A stretch of DNA of 64,000 bases, from contig NZ_BONF01000032.1 in assembly GCF_016862575.1 (NCBI RefSeq), positions 92,022-156,021 of the forward strand, in the 5' to 3' direction. The translations under genes and the position numbers were made by a program. The stretch's first letter is position 1, and each line of letters opens with the position of its first letter. Positions 24,414-33,205 of the stretch are shown in pieces. Below the pieces are notes generated by a model. The model had not been told where the DNA came from, searched no databases, and worked only from the letters and a program-made list of their open reading frames with translations. Source of the stretch: Catellatospora bangladeshensis. GTDB taxonomy: Bacteria; Actinomycetota; Actinomycetes; Mycobacteriales; Micromonosporaceae.

Positions 24414-25433
24414 GTGAGCTTCGACTTCACCGCCGAAGGCCCGAAGTTGATGATGCTGGTGTACGGCATCGTCGCCTTCGCGGCCGTGGTGGGCTTGTTG
24501 CTGCTGGTGCTGGACGTGCTGCCGAGCCACAAGGACCGCTGGGTGGCGCTCGGCCTGCTGGCCCCCGCCGGTCTGCTGCTGCTGGTGGGCCTGATCGTGC
24601 CCGCCGTGCGCACGCTGATCCTGGCCTTCATGGACGCGGACTCCGACGAGTTCGTGGGCCTGGACAACTTCATCTGGATGTTCACCGACAAGAACTCCGG
24701 CATGCTTCCCGACTTCGGCGCCGATCCCGTCCAGTACGGCGTGCTGCTGAGCACCTTCCTCTGGGTGCTGCTGGTGCCGACGGTCTCCACCTCGGTCGGC
24801 CTCGTCTATGCCGTGCTGGTGGACCGGGCCCGCTTCGAGTCCTTCGCCAAGTCGCTGATCTTCATGCCGATGGCCATCTCGTTCGTGGGCGCCGGCATCA
24901 TCTGGAAGTTCGTGTACGAGTACCGGCAGGAGGGCGCCCCGCAGATCGGCCTGCTGAACCAGATCGTGGTCGCGTTCGGCGGCACCCCCCAGCAGTGGCT
25001 GCTGGACGGCCCGTGGAACACGCTGTTCCTGATCGCGGTGATGGTGTGGATCCAGGCCGGCTTCGCCATGGTCGTGCTGTCCGCCGCGATCAAGGCCATC
25101 CCGGCCGACATCGTCGAGGCCGCGCGCCTGGACGGCGTCACGCCGTGGCAGATGTTCTGGCAGGTCACCATCCCCAGCATCCGCCCCGCGCTCGTCGTCG
25201 TCATGGTGACCATCTCGATCGGCACCCTGAAGATCTTCGACATCGTGCGCACCATGACCGGCGGCCAGTTCGGCACCAGCGTCGTCGCCAACGAGATGTA
25301 CACCTACTCGTTCCGCGCCGACGAGAACGGCAAGGGCGCGGCGCTGGCGGTGCTGCTGTTCGTGCTCGTCATACCCATCGTGATCTACCAGGTCAGGGTC
25401 GTACGCCGCCGCCGGCTGGAGGGAGCCCGATGA
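24414..25433 (+). CDS. aglF: Sugar ABC transporter permease (MalF/AglF type)
   Basis: A 339-residue inner-membrane permease with an extra N-terminal helix pair (LMMLVYGIVAFAAVVGLLLL and LLAPAGLLLLVGLIVP). It also has the cytoplasmic EAA loop for the ATPase (VEAARLDGVTPWQMFWQVTIP). It forms the translocation path with the following permease. The start is GTG 24414 with AGGAG nine bases upstream, and the stop overlaps the next start (ATGA). The N-terminal extension fits the alpha-glucoside permease branch. Confidence 0.9.
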   Translation: MSFDFTAEGPKLMMLVYGIVAFAAVVGLLLLVLDVLPSHKDRWVALGLLAPAGLLLLVGLIVPAVRTLILAFMDADSDEFVGLDNFIWMFTDKNSGMLPDFGADPVQYGVLLSTFLWVLLVPTVSTSVGLVYAVLVDRARFESFAKSLIFMPMAISFVGAGIIWKFVYEYRQEGAPQIGLLNQIVVAFGGTPQQWLLDGPWNTLFLIAVMVWIQAGFAMVVLSAAIKAIPADIVEAARLDGVTPWQMFWQVTIPSIRPALVVVMVTISIGTLKIFDIVRTMTGGQFGTSVVANEMYTYSFRADENGKGAALAVLLFVLVIPIVIYQVRVVRRRRLEGAR

Positions 25434-26389
25434 GCACGGGTACGGAAACTGTGGTGGCGGCTCCGGAGCCCGAGGTCCCCCGCACGGCGGCCGGGCGGGT
25501 GCGCAAGAAGCTGACCAGCCGCACCGCCAGCGCGGTATCGCTGGTGATCGCGCTGCTGTGGACCGTGCCCACGTTCGGCGTGCTGGTCTCCTCGATCCGC
25601 CCGGAGAACGAGATCAAGTCCAACGGCTGGTGGAACTTCTTCACCAACCCGCAGTTCACCTTGGAGAACTACAACCAGGTGCTGTTCGGGGCCCGTTCGG
25701 CGTCGGGCGGCCTGGCCGGATACTTCATCAACTCGCTGGTGATCACGATCCCGTCGGTGCTGTTCCCGCTCGCGTTCTGCTCGCTGGCGGCGTACGCGCT
25801 GGCCTGGACCCGCTTCCGCGGCCGCGACTGGGTGTACGTCGGCATCTTCGCGCTGCAGATCGTGCCGCTGCAGATGGCGCTGATCCCGCTGCTGTCGTTC
25901 TTCAACGAGGGCGTCTCGCTCGGCGGCGTCCAGGTGCTGCCCGCGTGGGACCTGGAGGGGCCGGGCAAGTTCATCACGGTCTGGTTCGCGCACACCTGCT
26001 TCGCGCTGCCGCTGGGCGTCTTCCTGCTGCACAACTTCATGGCGGAGCTGCCCGGCGACCTGGTCGAGGCGGCCAAGGTGGACGGCGCGAGCCACGCGAA
26101 GATCTTCCGGCGCATCGTGCTCCCGCTGATCGTGCCGGCGCTGGCCTCCTTCGGCATCTTCCAGTTCCTCTGGGTCTGGAACGACCTGCTGGTGGCCCTG
26201 ATCTTCGCCCCCGGCCCGAAGAACGCCCCGCTCACGGTCCGCCTGGCCGAGCTGGCCGGCAACCGGGGCAACGAATGGCAGCGCCTCACCGCCGCCGCCT
26301 TCGTCTCGATCATCGTCCCGCTGACCGTCTTCCTCTCCCTGCAGCGCTACTTCGTCCGCGGCCTCCTCGCCGGCAGCGTCAAGGGCTGA
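25430..26389 (+). CDS. aglG: Sugar ABC transporter permease (MalG/AglG type)
   Basis: The second permease subunit, 319 residues, with about six helices and the EAA loop VEAAKVDGASHAKIFRRIVLP. It pairs with the upstream MalF-type subunit and needs an ATPase from elsewhere, probably MsiK. It is translationally coupled through ATGA at 25430-25433. The operon ends here, with family C copy 1 twelve bases past the stop. Confidence 0.9.
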   Translation: MSTGTETVVAAPEPEVPRTAAGRVRKKLTSRTASAVSLVIALLWTVPTFGVLVSSIRPENEIKSNGWWNFFTNPQFTLENYNQVLFGARSASGGLAGYFINSLVITIPSVLFPLAFCSLAAYALAWTRFRGRDWVYVGIFALQIVPLQMALIPLLSFFNEGVSLGGVQVLPAWDLEGPGKFITVWFAHTCFALPLGVFLLHNFMAELPGDLVEAAKVDGASHAKIFRRIVLPLIVPALASFGIFQFLWVWNDLLVALIFAPGPKNAPLTVRLAELAGNRGNEWQRLTAAAFVSIIVPLTVFLSLQRYFVRGLLAGSVKG

Positions 26390-26400
26390 CCGTACGCAAG

Positions 26401-26444
26401 GAAGGGCACCTTCTTAACGCTCCGCGTATAAGAAGGTGCCCTTC
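26401..26444. repeat. Palindromic element family C, copy 1 (44 bp), likely terminator
   Basis: GAAGGGCACCTTCTT and its complement enclose a short ACGC/GCGT inner stem. It lies between convergent stops at 26389 and 26458, so it probably terminates both transcripts. Confidence 0.85.
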
Positions 26445-26457
26445 TCAACCTGCGGGC

Positions 26458-27213
26458 TCAGCGGCCGAGGACCGAGCCGCCGTTGACGTTGATGATCTGC
26501 CCGGTGACGTACCCGCCGGACTCCCCCGCCAGCCAGCACACCGCCCCGGCGATGTCACCCGGCACACCCGCCCGCCCGACCAGCGTCTGCGCGACGCGGT
26601 CGGCGTGGCCCTGCGCGGTCATCCGGTCGCCGAAGAACTCCGTCTCGGCCACGTAGCCCGGCGACACCACGTTGGCCGTGGCGCCCTCCGGGCCGAGCCG
26701 CGCCGCGAGGTCCAGCACCCAGCCGTGCAGCGCCGCCTTGGCCGCCGAGTACGGCCCGCCACCGCCCCGCTGCGCCGCGATCGAGCTGAGCAGCACCACC
26801 CGGCCGCCGGGGCGGCGCAGCAGCGGCAGCAGCGCCTCGGTGAGCAGCACGGCGGTGAGCACGTTGGCGTCGAACGTGGCCCGCCACTGCCGCGCCACCG
26901 CTGCCAGCCCGTCACCGTCCCGCCCGATGAACCCGCCCGCGTTGTTGACCAGTACGTCCACGGTCCGGCCCGCCAGCTCGGCGGCGACCCGCTCGACCGT
27001 CTCCGGCTCCGCCAGATCGGCGGTGACGATGCCGACCTCCGCCCCGGTCGCCGCCCGGATCCGCTCGGCGCTGCGGGCCAGCACCTCCTCCCGCCGTCCG
27101 ATCCCGACGACGTCGTATCCGCGCTCGGCCAGCGCGAGCGCCGTGGCCGCACCGATCCCGGTGCCCGCACCGCTGACCACCGCCAGCGGCCTTCCCTCCC
27201 CATGATCATTCAT
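26458..27213 (-). CDS. Short-chain dehydrogenase/reductase
   Basis: A 251-residue classical SDR. The NAD(P)-binding TGxxxGxG motif appears as SGAGTGIG near residue 14, NNAG follows near residue 88, and the catalytic Ser-Tyr-Lys is seen in LLSSIAAQ and YSAAK. The end (GYVTGQIINVNGG) is that of FabG-like 3-oxoacyl-reductase relatives, but the substrate is open. It is convergent with the sugar importer and divergent from a GNAT gene. Confidence 0.88.
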   Translation of the reverse strand: MNDHGEGRPLAVVSGAGTGIGAATALALAERGYDVVGIGRREEVLARSAERIRAATGAEVGIVTADLAEPETVERVAAELAGRTVDVLVNNAGGFIGRDGDGLAAVARQWRATFDANVLTAVLLTEALLPLLRRPGGRVVLLSSIAAQRGGGGPYSAAKAALHGWVLDLAARLGPEGATANVVSPGYVAETEFFGDRMTAQGHADRVAQTLVGRAGVPGDIAGAVCWLAGESGGYVTGQIINVNGGSVLGR

Positions 27214-27285
27214 CCCTGCACCCTAACGCCCCTCCCCCCACCCCGCCGGTTGCCGCCGGGTGCCGGGTGCCGCGGACCAAGCGTT

Positions 27286-27340
27286 GATCATGAAGTTAGG
27301 GTCGCGACACGCCGTCGACCCGTGCCATAAGTTCATGATC
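27286..27340. repeat. Palindromic element family D (55 bp, single copy)
   Basis: A GATC-bounded palindrome with 22-base imperfect arms (GATCATGAAGTTA against TAAGTTCATGATC) and an 11-nt loop. Complementarity continues five bases outside (GCGTT/AACGC). It lies in the divergent gap between the SDR and GNAT genes. It has the same build as families A and B but an unrelated arm sequence. Confidence 0.75.
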
Positions 27341-27433
27341 AACGCAGCGAAGCGGCAGCGAAGCGGCGGCAGGGCGGGTGGCGGGCAGGGCGGGCCGAAC
27401 GGGTGGGTGCGCGGGGCGGGTGGGTGGGGCAGG

Positions 27434-28042
27434 ATGCGGGATGTGAGTGATGTTCGTGTTGCGGTGGCGGGGGATGCGGGGGCGCTGGCCGCCACGCTGG
27501 CGGAGGCGTTCGGGGATGACCCGGTGTGGTGCTGGATGGTGCCGCCGAAGGGGCGCCACGGGCGGCTGGAGCGGATTTTCGGGGCGCTGCTGCGGTATGC
27601 GATCCCGCGCGGCCACGTCTACACCACGGCGGACCGGCAGGCGGTGACCATGTGGGCACCGCCGCGGGAGTGGCGGCTGCCGACGTCCGCCGTGGCGCGG
27701 GCCGCGCTGCCGCTGCTGCGCGCCACGGGCAGCCGGCTGCCGCGGCTGCTGGGCCGGATGGGCGAGATCGACCGGCTGCACGAGCGCCAGCCCGCCGACC
27801 ACTGGTATCTCGAGTTCATCGGCACCACCGACGCCGCGCGCGGCACGGGGCTCGGCTCGCTGCTGCTGGACGACGCGCTGACCCGCTTCGACGAGGCGGG
27901 CCTGCCCGTCTATCTGGAGTCCTCGAACGAGCGCAACCTCAGCTTCTACCGGCGGCACGGGTTCACGGTGACCGGCGAGCCGCCGATGCGCTCCGGCCCG
28001 CCACAGTGGACGCTGTGGCGCGACCCGCGCCCGGCGCGCTGA
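27434..28042 (+). CDS. GNAT-family N-acetyltransferase
   Basis: A 202-residue GCN5-related acetyltransferase. The acetyl-CoA-binding motif A is ARGTGLGSLLLDDAL, and motif B follows (VYLESSNERNLSFYRRHGF). The N-terminal half is the divergent substrate side (WCWMVPPKGRHGRLERIFG). The start is taken as ATG 27434. GTG 27443 is possible; upstream in-frame codons run through the family D repeat and are unlikely to be coding. Substrate unknown. Confidence 0.85.
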   Translation: MRDVSDVRVAVAGDAGALAATLAEAFGDDPVWCWMVPPKGRHGRLERIFGALLRYAIPRGHVYTTADRQAVTMWAPPREWRLPTSAVARAALPLLRATGSRLPRLLGRMGEIDRLHERQPADHWYLEFIGTTDAARGTGLGSLLLDDALTRFDEAGLPVYLESSNERNLSFYRRHGFTVTGEPPMRSGPPQWTLWRDPRPAR

Positions 28043-28083
28043 CGACCCGGCCAAGGGCCTCACGACCGCACCCCGCCGGGGTT

Positions 28084-28144
28084 GATCGCGAGTTCGTGTC
28101 CAGACCTTCGCTCCAGCCGCACCTTCCGACACGAACCCACGATC
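28084..28144. repeat. Palindromic element family B, copy 2 (61 bp)
   Basis: An imperfect 61-bp palindrome with GATC ends, arm cores TTCGTGTC/GACACGAA and loop CGCTCCAGCCG. It starts 41 bases after the GNAT stop. Confidence 0.8.
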
Positions 28145-28263
28145 ATGGCGCGGCGGCCGCGTGGCCGGGCCGCGGTGGGCGTCGGCCGCAGATGGATCCC
28201 GGCCCTCCCGTACCCCGAGGCGTGTCAATGTGGAAACACGCCGGACACATCGGCGGCCTGCCA

Positions 28264-28277
28264 TGGGAGCGCTTCCG
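28264..28277. promoter_or_regulatory. CebR-like operator, distal site 1
   Basis: TGGGAGCGCTTCCG matches 12 of 14 positions of TGGGAGCGCTCCCA, the cellobiose-responsive CebR operator known from Streptomyces. It is about 560 bases from the GH1 start. Confidence 0.45.
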
Positions 28278-28396
28278 CAGGTCGCGGCCGATTCGGTTAG
28301 CAGGCAAGGATTTCCTGGTGGTTGCCTGGAGATTCTGGAGCGGTGAAGGGTCTTCCCTCCGCGCTCAGTTGTCGCTATCGTTCCATCAAACGTCCA

Positions 28397-28410
28397 TGGG
28401 AACGCTTCCA
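28397..28410. promoter_or_regulatory. CebR-like operator, distal site 2
   Basis: TGGGAACGCTTCCA matches 12 of 14 positions of the CebR operator and is itself a near palindrome. Confidence 0.45.
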
Positions 28411-28784
28411 CGGATGTTCATCAATGTAAGAATTCGTCCCGTCGATGGCCCGCCCGGACGCCATCGCCGGCCGCTCCCGAGGCGGTCGGTCGCCGATCTC
28501 CCTACGACCGGCGACCGACCTCCCTCCGGGTGCCGGAGAGGAGGTGAAGCTCGCGACTACGTCGCGTGCCAACGGCTCCCGCGCGTCACGCTGCCTCGTG
28601 ACCCTGCCGCCCGGCAGGCACAGGGCGTGAGCACCCGATGGGGGCGGGGACTGCCCTTCCCCGTCCCCATACCAATCGGCATTCTCCGCCACATGGCTCA
28701 TCAGCACCAGACTTGCGCCAGTATGCGAAAGTCAGAAACCACATCTCCACCCGTCACCGGGACAGGGACGACTGTACCCGATCA

Positions 28785-28798
28785 TGGGAGCGTTCCCA
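28785..28798. promoter_or_regulatory. CebR operator at the GH1 promoter
   Basis: TGGGAGCGTTCCCA matches 13 of 14 positions of the CebR operator and ends 39 bases before the beta-glucosidase start. That is the expected place for repression relieved by cellobiose. Confidence 0.7.
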
Positions 28799-28837
28799 CC
28801 CATGATCAGTCCTTTTCCCAGTATTTGAGGAGCACCA

Positions 28838-30196
28838 ATGCCAGGCAACACGCCGCAGCCGGCGCCCACATCGCTCGGTCTGCAGTTCCCCGACGGCTTC
28901 ATCTGGGGAGCAGCCACCTCCGCGTATCAGATCGAGGGCGCGACCGCGATCGACGGGCGCGGTCCGTCAGTGTGGGACACCTTCTCCAGGAAGCCCGGCA
29001 AGGTTCGCAACGGGGAGACCGGCGACGTCGCCGCCGACCACTACCACCGCTGGGCCGACGACCTGGACCTGATCCGGGACCTGGGCCTGCGCTCGTACCG
29101 CTTCTCCATCTCCTGGCCGCGGGTCATCCCCGGCGGCCGCGGCCCGGTCAACAAAAAGGGCCTGGACTTCTACCGCCGCCTGGTGGACGGCCTGCGCGAG
29201 CGCGGCGTCACCCCGATGGTCACCCTCTACCACTGGGACACCCCGCACGAGCTGCAGGTGGACGGCGGCTGGGAGAACCGTGACACCGCCTACCGGTTCG
29301 CCGATTACGCGGCCGTGCTCGCCGAGGCGCTCGGCGACGCCGTGCCCAACTGGCTCACCCTCAACGAGCCCAAGACCATCGTGCAGAACGGGTATCTCTA
29401 CGGCTCGCACGCCCCCGGCCACCGCAACCCCGCGGCGGCGTACGTGGTGGCGCACCACCAGCTGCTCGGACACGGCCTCGCGGTGCAGGCGATGCGCCCG
29501 CACCTGAGCGCGTCGACCCGCATCGGCCCGGCGCTGAACCTGCACCCGTGCTACCCGGCCGACGAGACCAACGAGGCCCGGGCGCGCACCATCCTGCACG
29601 ACGGGTACGAGAACCGCCTCTACCTCGACCCGATCCTGAAGGGCGCCTACCCGCAGGACGTGCTCGACGACGTGGCGACGTTCTCCCCGATGCAGGAGCA
29701 CATCAAGGACGGCGACCTGGACGTCATCGGCTCCCCCGTGGAGCTGCTGGCCGTGCAGTACTACTGCCCGCTGTACGTGACCGCCGACGGCCAAACGGTG
29801 CAGAAGCACCGCACCAGCGAGGCGTTCTGGCAGCAGATCTACCCCGAGGGCATGTACGACATCCTCACCCGCATCAAGAAGGACTACGGCGACATCGCGC
29901 TGACCATCACCGAGAACGGGCTGCCCACGCCGGACACGCTGGGCGACGACGGCACGGTGCGCGACGACGGGCGCATCGCCTTCCTGCGCGACCACTTCTC
30001 GGCGGCGCACCGGGCCATCACCGACGGGGTGAACCTGGAGAGCTACCACGTGTGGTCGCTGATGGACAACTTCGAGTGGGAGCAGGGCTTCGACCAGCGG
30101 TGGGGCCTGGTCTACGTCGACTACGCCGACCAGCGCCGCGTCCCCAAGGCCAGCGCGCACTGGTACTCCCAGGTGATCCGCGACAACGGCCTCTGA
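28838..30196 (+). CDS. bglC: GH1 beta-glucosidase (cellobiose hydrolysing, BglC-like)
   Basis: A 452-residue glycoside hydrolase family 1 enzyme without signal peptide, so cytoplasmic. The acid/base glutamate is in TLNEP and the nucleophile in ITENG. FIWGAATSAYQIEG near the N-terminus and the closing MDNFEWEQGF are family marks. It would split imported cellobiose and other beta-glucosides to glucose. In Streptomyces the equivalent gene closes the cebEFG operon and is controlled by CebR. Here CebR-like operators are present but the cebEFG transporter genes are not. The start has GAGGAG eight bases upstream. Confidence 0.92.
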   Translation: MPGNTPQPAPTSLGLQFPDGFIWGAATSAYQIEGATAIDGRGPSVWDTFSRKPGKVRNGETGDVAADHYHRWADDLDLIRDLGLRSYRFSISWPRVIPGGRGPVNKKGLDFYRRLVDGLRERGVTPMVTLYHWDTPHELQVDGGWENRDTAYRFADYAAVLAEALGDAVPNWLTLNEPKTIVQNGYLYGSHAPGHRNPAAAYVVAHHQLLGHGLAVQAMRPHLSASTRIGPALNLHPCYPADETNEARARTILHDGYENRLYLDPILKGAYPQDVLDDVATFSPMQEHIKDGDLDVIGSPVELLAVQYYCPLYVTADGQTVQKHRTSEAFWQQIYPEGMYDILTRIKKDYGDIALTITENGLPTPDTLGDDGTVRDDGRIAFLRDHFSAAHRAITDGVNLESYHVWSLMDNFEWEQGFDQRWGLVYVDYADQRRVPKASAHWYSQVIRDNGL

Positions 30197-30245
30197 CAGA
30201 CCTCCTCGGCGGTGGGCGACCCGCGAGTCCACGCCGCCGGGTGAC

Positions 30246-30276
30246 CGGGCCGGGTGACCGAAAGGTCCCCGGCCCG
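30246..30276. terminator. Bidirectional terminator with GAAA tetraloop
   Basis: A 9-bp GC stem plus an inner 4-bp stem (GACC/GGTC) capped by a GAAA tetraloop, with one bulged base. It lies between the convergent GH1 and kinase genes. Confidence 0.7.
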
Positions 30277-30286
30277 TACGTGTTTC

Positions 30287-31654
30287 TCAGGCCGACTTCG
30301 CGCGGGCCAGCGCCGCCACGTCGCCGCGCAGCCGCTCGCCCATCTCGGGACTCAGCGTGCCCTCCCCCACCCGCGAGTCGATCTTCGCGTACACCGACTG
30401 GATCTCCGCGTCCAGCGGCCGCCCGGTGGCGCGTGAGTTCGCCAGGTTGTTCACCAGGTTGCGCAGGTCCAGCGCCACATCGGAGCGCAGCCCCTGCTGC
30501 TCGGCCAGCGCGATGGTGGCCAGCGCGGCCGACTGCGCCTGCTTGACCGTCAGCGCGGCCGGTGATGCGCCGGGCGACGCGCTCGCGCTCGTCGCGGGCC
30601 GGGCCGACGGGGACGCCGCCGCGGACGGGCGAGCGGAGGCCGCGGCCGTGGGCGAGCCCGGCCCCTGCGCGCCGAAGCCCGGGGTGCTCGCGGGCGGGCT
30701 GGTCCGGGCCTGGCCCGGGTCGTCCGGCGAGTCGCGCAGCGGCAGCGCCCACGCCAGCACGCCCAGCCCCACCACCGCCGCCGTCCCGGCCGCCGCGGGC
30801 ACCAGCCAGCGGCGCTGCGGCCGGGCCAGCGCGGCGCGCAGCACCCGGGCCGCCTCGGCGGCCACGGGCCGGGCCGACGGCTCACGCTGCAGGCACGCGG
30901 TCACCAGCTGGGCGACGGCACGCGGCAGCTCCGGCACCTCGGGCACCGGCGGCGGGCCGTGGTCGGCGGCCACGTCGTCCCAGCCGCGCACCCGGAACGG
31001 GGGGCGGCCGGTCAGCATCTCGTACAGCACCACGCCGAACGCGTACACGTCGGTGGCGGCCTCGGCGGGCATGCCGTCCAGCCGCTCCGGGGCGACGTAC
31101 GCGGGCGTGCCGAAGCTGGCCCCGGTGCTGTCGTCGTCGGGCTCGCCGATGCGCGCGGCGATGCCGAAGTCCAGCACGGTGACCTGCTCGCCGTGCACCA
31201 TCACGTTGTCCGGGGTGATGTCGCGGTGTACCACGCCGCGGCGGTGCGCCACCTCCAGCACCGTCGCGATGCGCACGCCGATGCGCACCGCCTCGCGCCA
31301 GGCCAGCGCGCCCAGCGCGATGCGGTCGGCCAGCGGCTCGCCGGCGACGAGCTGGAGCACGATGAGGGCGACCTCGCGGCCGTCGGGCGTGCTGGTGCGC
31401 ACGAAGTCGTGCACACCCGCCACGTCGGGGTGGTTGAGCCGGGCCACCGCCCACGCCTCGCGCCGGGCCAGCTCGCGCAGCCGCTCGTCGCCGGACAGGC
31501 GTGGGTCCAGCACCTTCAGCGCGACCAGCCGGTCCAGCGTCTCGTCCCGGGCCCGCCAGATGACCGCCATACCCCCGGCGCCGATCCTGTCGATCAGGCG
31601 ATACCGCTCGACCAGAAGGTCGCCGGCGCGCAGCGGGTAGCTGTAGTCGGTCAT
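30287..31654 (-). CDS. Transmembrane Ser/Thr protein kinase (PknB type)
   Basis: A 455-residue Hanks-type kinase. From ATG 31654 the glycine loop is GAGGMAVIW, the ATP lysine is K47 (VALK), the catalytic loop HRDITPDN starts near residue 143, and DFG is at about 162-164. A single membrane helix (about 283-305) follows, then a Ser/Pro/Ala linker and an extracytoplasmic helical domain of roughly 90 residues with no PASTA repeat. It should phosphorylate cytoplasmic targets in response to an outside signal. A TTGACA -35 (31686-31691) and a CAACGT -10 place transcription at the ATG, so the mRNA is probably leaderless. GTG 31663 is the alternative start. Confidence 0.92.
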   Translation of the reverse strand: MTDYSYPLRAGDLLVERYRLIDRIGAGGMAVIWRARDETLDRLVALKVLDPRLSGDERLRELARREAWAVARLNHPDVAGVHDFVRTSTPDGREVALIVLQLVAGEPLADRIALGALAWREAVRIGVRIATVLEVAHRRGVVHRDITPDNVMVHGEQVTVLDFGIAARIGEPDDDSTGASFGTPAYVAPERLDGMPAEAATDVYAFGVVLYEMLTGRPPFRVRGWDDVAADHGPPPVPEVPELPRAVAQLVTACLQREPSARPVAAEAARVLRAALARPQRRWLVPAAAGTAAVVGLGVLAWALPLRDSPDDPGQARTSPPASTPGFGAQGPGSPTAAASARPSAAASPSARPATSASASPGASPAALTVKQAQSAALATIALAEQQGLRSDVALDLRNLVNNLANSRATGRPLDAEIQSVYAKIDSRVGEGTLSPEMGERLRGDVAALARAKSA

Positions 31655-31752
31655 GAACGGCACGTTGCGGCATGATCAGCCGCGGTGTCAACGGTTTGCC
31701 CGGCAACGATTGCAGATCACTTGCCCGGTTCGGCCGCGACCAGCGGCGTCGG

Positions 31753-32652
31753 TCAGCGCACCGGGACCGTGCGTCCCTCCTCTTGGGACTGTTGCGCGGC
31801 GGCCAGCACGGCGACCACCTCACGGGCGAAACGCACGTCGCACGGGTGCTCCGGGCGGCCCGCGCGCACCTGGGCGAGCAGCTCGTCGATCGCGCGGCCG
31901 AACGCGGCGACCGGGTCGCCCGAGCCGCCGGGCAGGTCGAGGATCCCTGCCTCGCCCTGCAGCTGGTACTCGAACAGCAGCGCGGTGGGCGGGGCGTCCA
32001 GGGTCAGCATGAGCACGCTCACCGCGCCGCTTTCGTGCCGGGCCAGCACGTGGCTGGTGGCGTGCGCCCCGGCCAGCGAGGTCACCGCGGTCACCGGGCC
32101 GAGCACGGGCAGCAGCCGGGACAGCGCGTGCGGGCCCAGGTCCCACAGCCCGCCGTGCAGCCTGCGCCAGACCGAACCGGCGTACGGACCGCCCTGCGCG
32201 AAGATCGAGCCGTACATGATGACCCGGGCCGAGCTCCAGCCGCCCGCGGCCGCCGCCTCGTCCAGCGCGGCGGTCACCACCGGGTCGAAGCGGCCGGTGA
32301 AGAAGACCACGCTGGCCACGCCGGTGGCGTCGACGGCCGCGACGACCCGGTCGGCGTCGGCGACGGTGAGCGCGAGCGGCTTGTCCAGCAGCAGGTGGCG
32401 GCCGGCGCGGGCGGCCCGCTCGGCGATCGGGGCCTGCACGTCCGGCGGCAGCGCCACGGCGACGGCGTCCACGTCGGCGATGAGCGCGTCGGGATCGGCG
32501 TACGGCCGGGTGCCCAGGCGCTCAGCCAGCGCGGCGGCCTTGCCCGCGTCGCGGCCCCACACGCCCACCAGCTCCGCGCCGGGGTGGGCGACCAGCGCCG
32601 CGCCCTGCGTCTGCTCCGCCCAGTAGCCGGTGCCGAACAATCCGAATCGCAT
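31753..32652 (-). CDS. Gfo/Idh/MocA-family oxidoreductase
   Basis: A 299-residue NAD(P)-dependent oxidoreductase. The Rossmann motif is GLFGTGYWAE at the N-terminus, followed by LLLDKPLALT, the EKP-like motif of the family with D in place of E. The C-terminal dimerisation domain includes GGLWDLGPHALSRLL, with the conserved histidine. Such enzymes act on sugars or inositols. The start is ATG 32652; in-frame codons upstream run into the neighbouring gene's reverse strand. It lies just upstream of the kinase on the same strand, 98 bases away, and the substrate is unknown. Confidence 0.87.
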   Translation of the reverse strand: MRFGLFGTGYWAEQTQGAALVAHPGAELVGVWGRDAGKAAALAERLGTRPYADPDALIADVDAVAVALPPDVQAPIAERAARAGRHLLLDKPLALTVADADRVVAAVDATGVASVVFFTGRFDPVVTAALDEAAAAGGWSSARVIMYGSIFAQGGPYAGSVWRRLHGGLWDLGPHALSRLLPVLGPVTAVTSLAGAHATSHVLARHESGAVSVLMLTLDAPPTALLFEYQLQGEAGILDLPGGSGDPVAAFGRAIDELLAQVRAGRPEHPCDVRFAREVVAVLAAAQQSQEEGRTVPVR

Positions 32653-32683
32653 GGTGATCAGCGTAGAGGTGCGCCCGCGCGGA

Positions 32684-33205
32684 TCAGGCTCCGGCCACCT
32701 CGTCGAGGTAGCGGCGCTGCAGCGCGGTCGGCAGCTCCTTGTCGCGGAAGCCGCTGAAGGCCCAGTCCTCGTACTGGTCGGGCAGCATGGCGGTGACCCG
32801 GTCGCGGTAGCCGAGCCCGGCCTGCGCGATGCGGACCACGGGCGGCTCGCCCAGCTCGACGACCACCGGGCCGGAGATGCGGGCCGCGAAGTCCCACGGC
32901 TGGCCCGGCTCACCCGCGGCGCACATGAAGTACGCGTACACCACGCGCACGTCCTCGATCCGGGTGGCCGTGGCGGGCTCGGTGCCCATGGTCTCGGCGG
33001 TGCACATGACGGTGTCCTCGGCGGCCACGTCGTGGCCGTGGGCGTGGTGCTCGGCCGGGGAGGACTCGGTGAGGATCGCGGCCACCCGCGCGGCGAGCGC
33101 GTCGTCGAGCCCGGCGGGCGCCGCGACCAGGCCCAGCACCGCCACCAGGGCCAGGGCCGCCAGCTCGGGCAGCACCCACCAGGCGTTGCGGCGCAGCGTG
33201 GTCAT
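32684..33205 (-). CDS. Membrane-anchored hypothetical protein
   Basis: A 173-residue protein with one N-terminal hydrophobic helix (about residues 10-32), then an extracytoplasmic region rich in acidic and aromatic residues. That region holds a short His-rich stretch (EHHAHGHD) and two cysteines spaced for a possible disulphide (VMCTAET, YFMCAAG). I do not recognise a family. The start is ATG 33205; GTG 33217 is also in frame. It is divergent from the LPMO gene. The His cluster may bind metal, which is speculation. Confidence 0.6.
   Translation of the reverse strand: MTTLRRNAWWVLPELAALALVAVLGLVAAPAGLDDALAARVAAILTESSPAEHHAHGHDVAAEDTVMCTAETMGTEPATATRIEDVRVVYAYFMCAAGEPGQPWDFAARISGPVVVELGEPPVVRIAQAGLGYRDRVTAMLPDQYEDWAFSGFRDKELPTALQRRYLDEVAGA

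Larger units (their letters stand above)
28145..28784. other. Long non-coding region upstream of the beta-glucosidase
   Basis: About 640 bases with no convincing gene; the open frames here lack coding-type composition and ribosome-binding sites. It holds two CebR-like sites (28264-28277, 28397-28410). It also holds a 13-bp hairpin with one mismatch (28638-28670, ATGGGGGCGGGGA against TCCCCGTCCCCAT, 7-nt loop). It may be an extended regulatory region, or the scar of a lost cellobiose-uptake operon. Confidence 0.5.

Noticed and set aside
28375..28707. 110-codon minus-strand frame in the gap upstream of the beta-glucosidase
   Set aside because: It has no ribosome-binding site, no domain and atypical composition, and it overlaps a CebR-like operator. 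I treat the region as non-coding.
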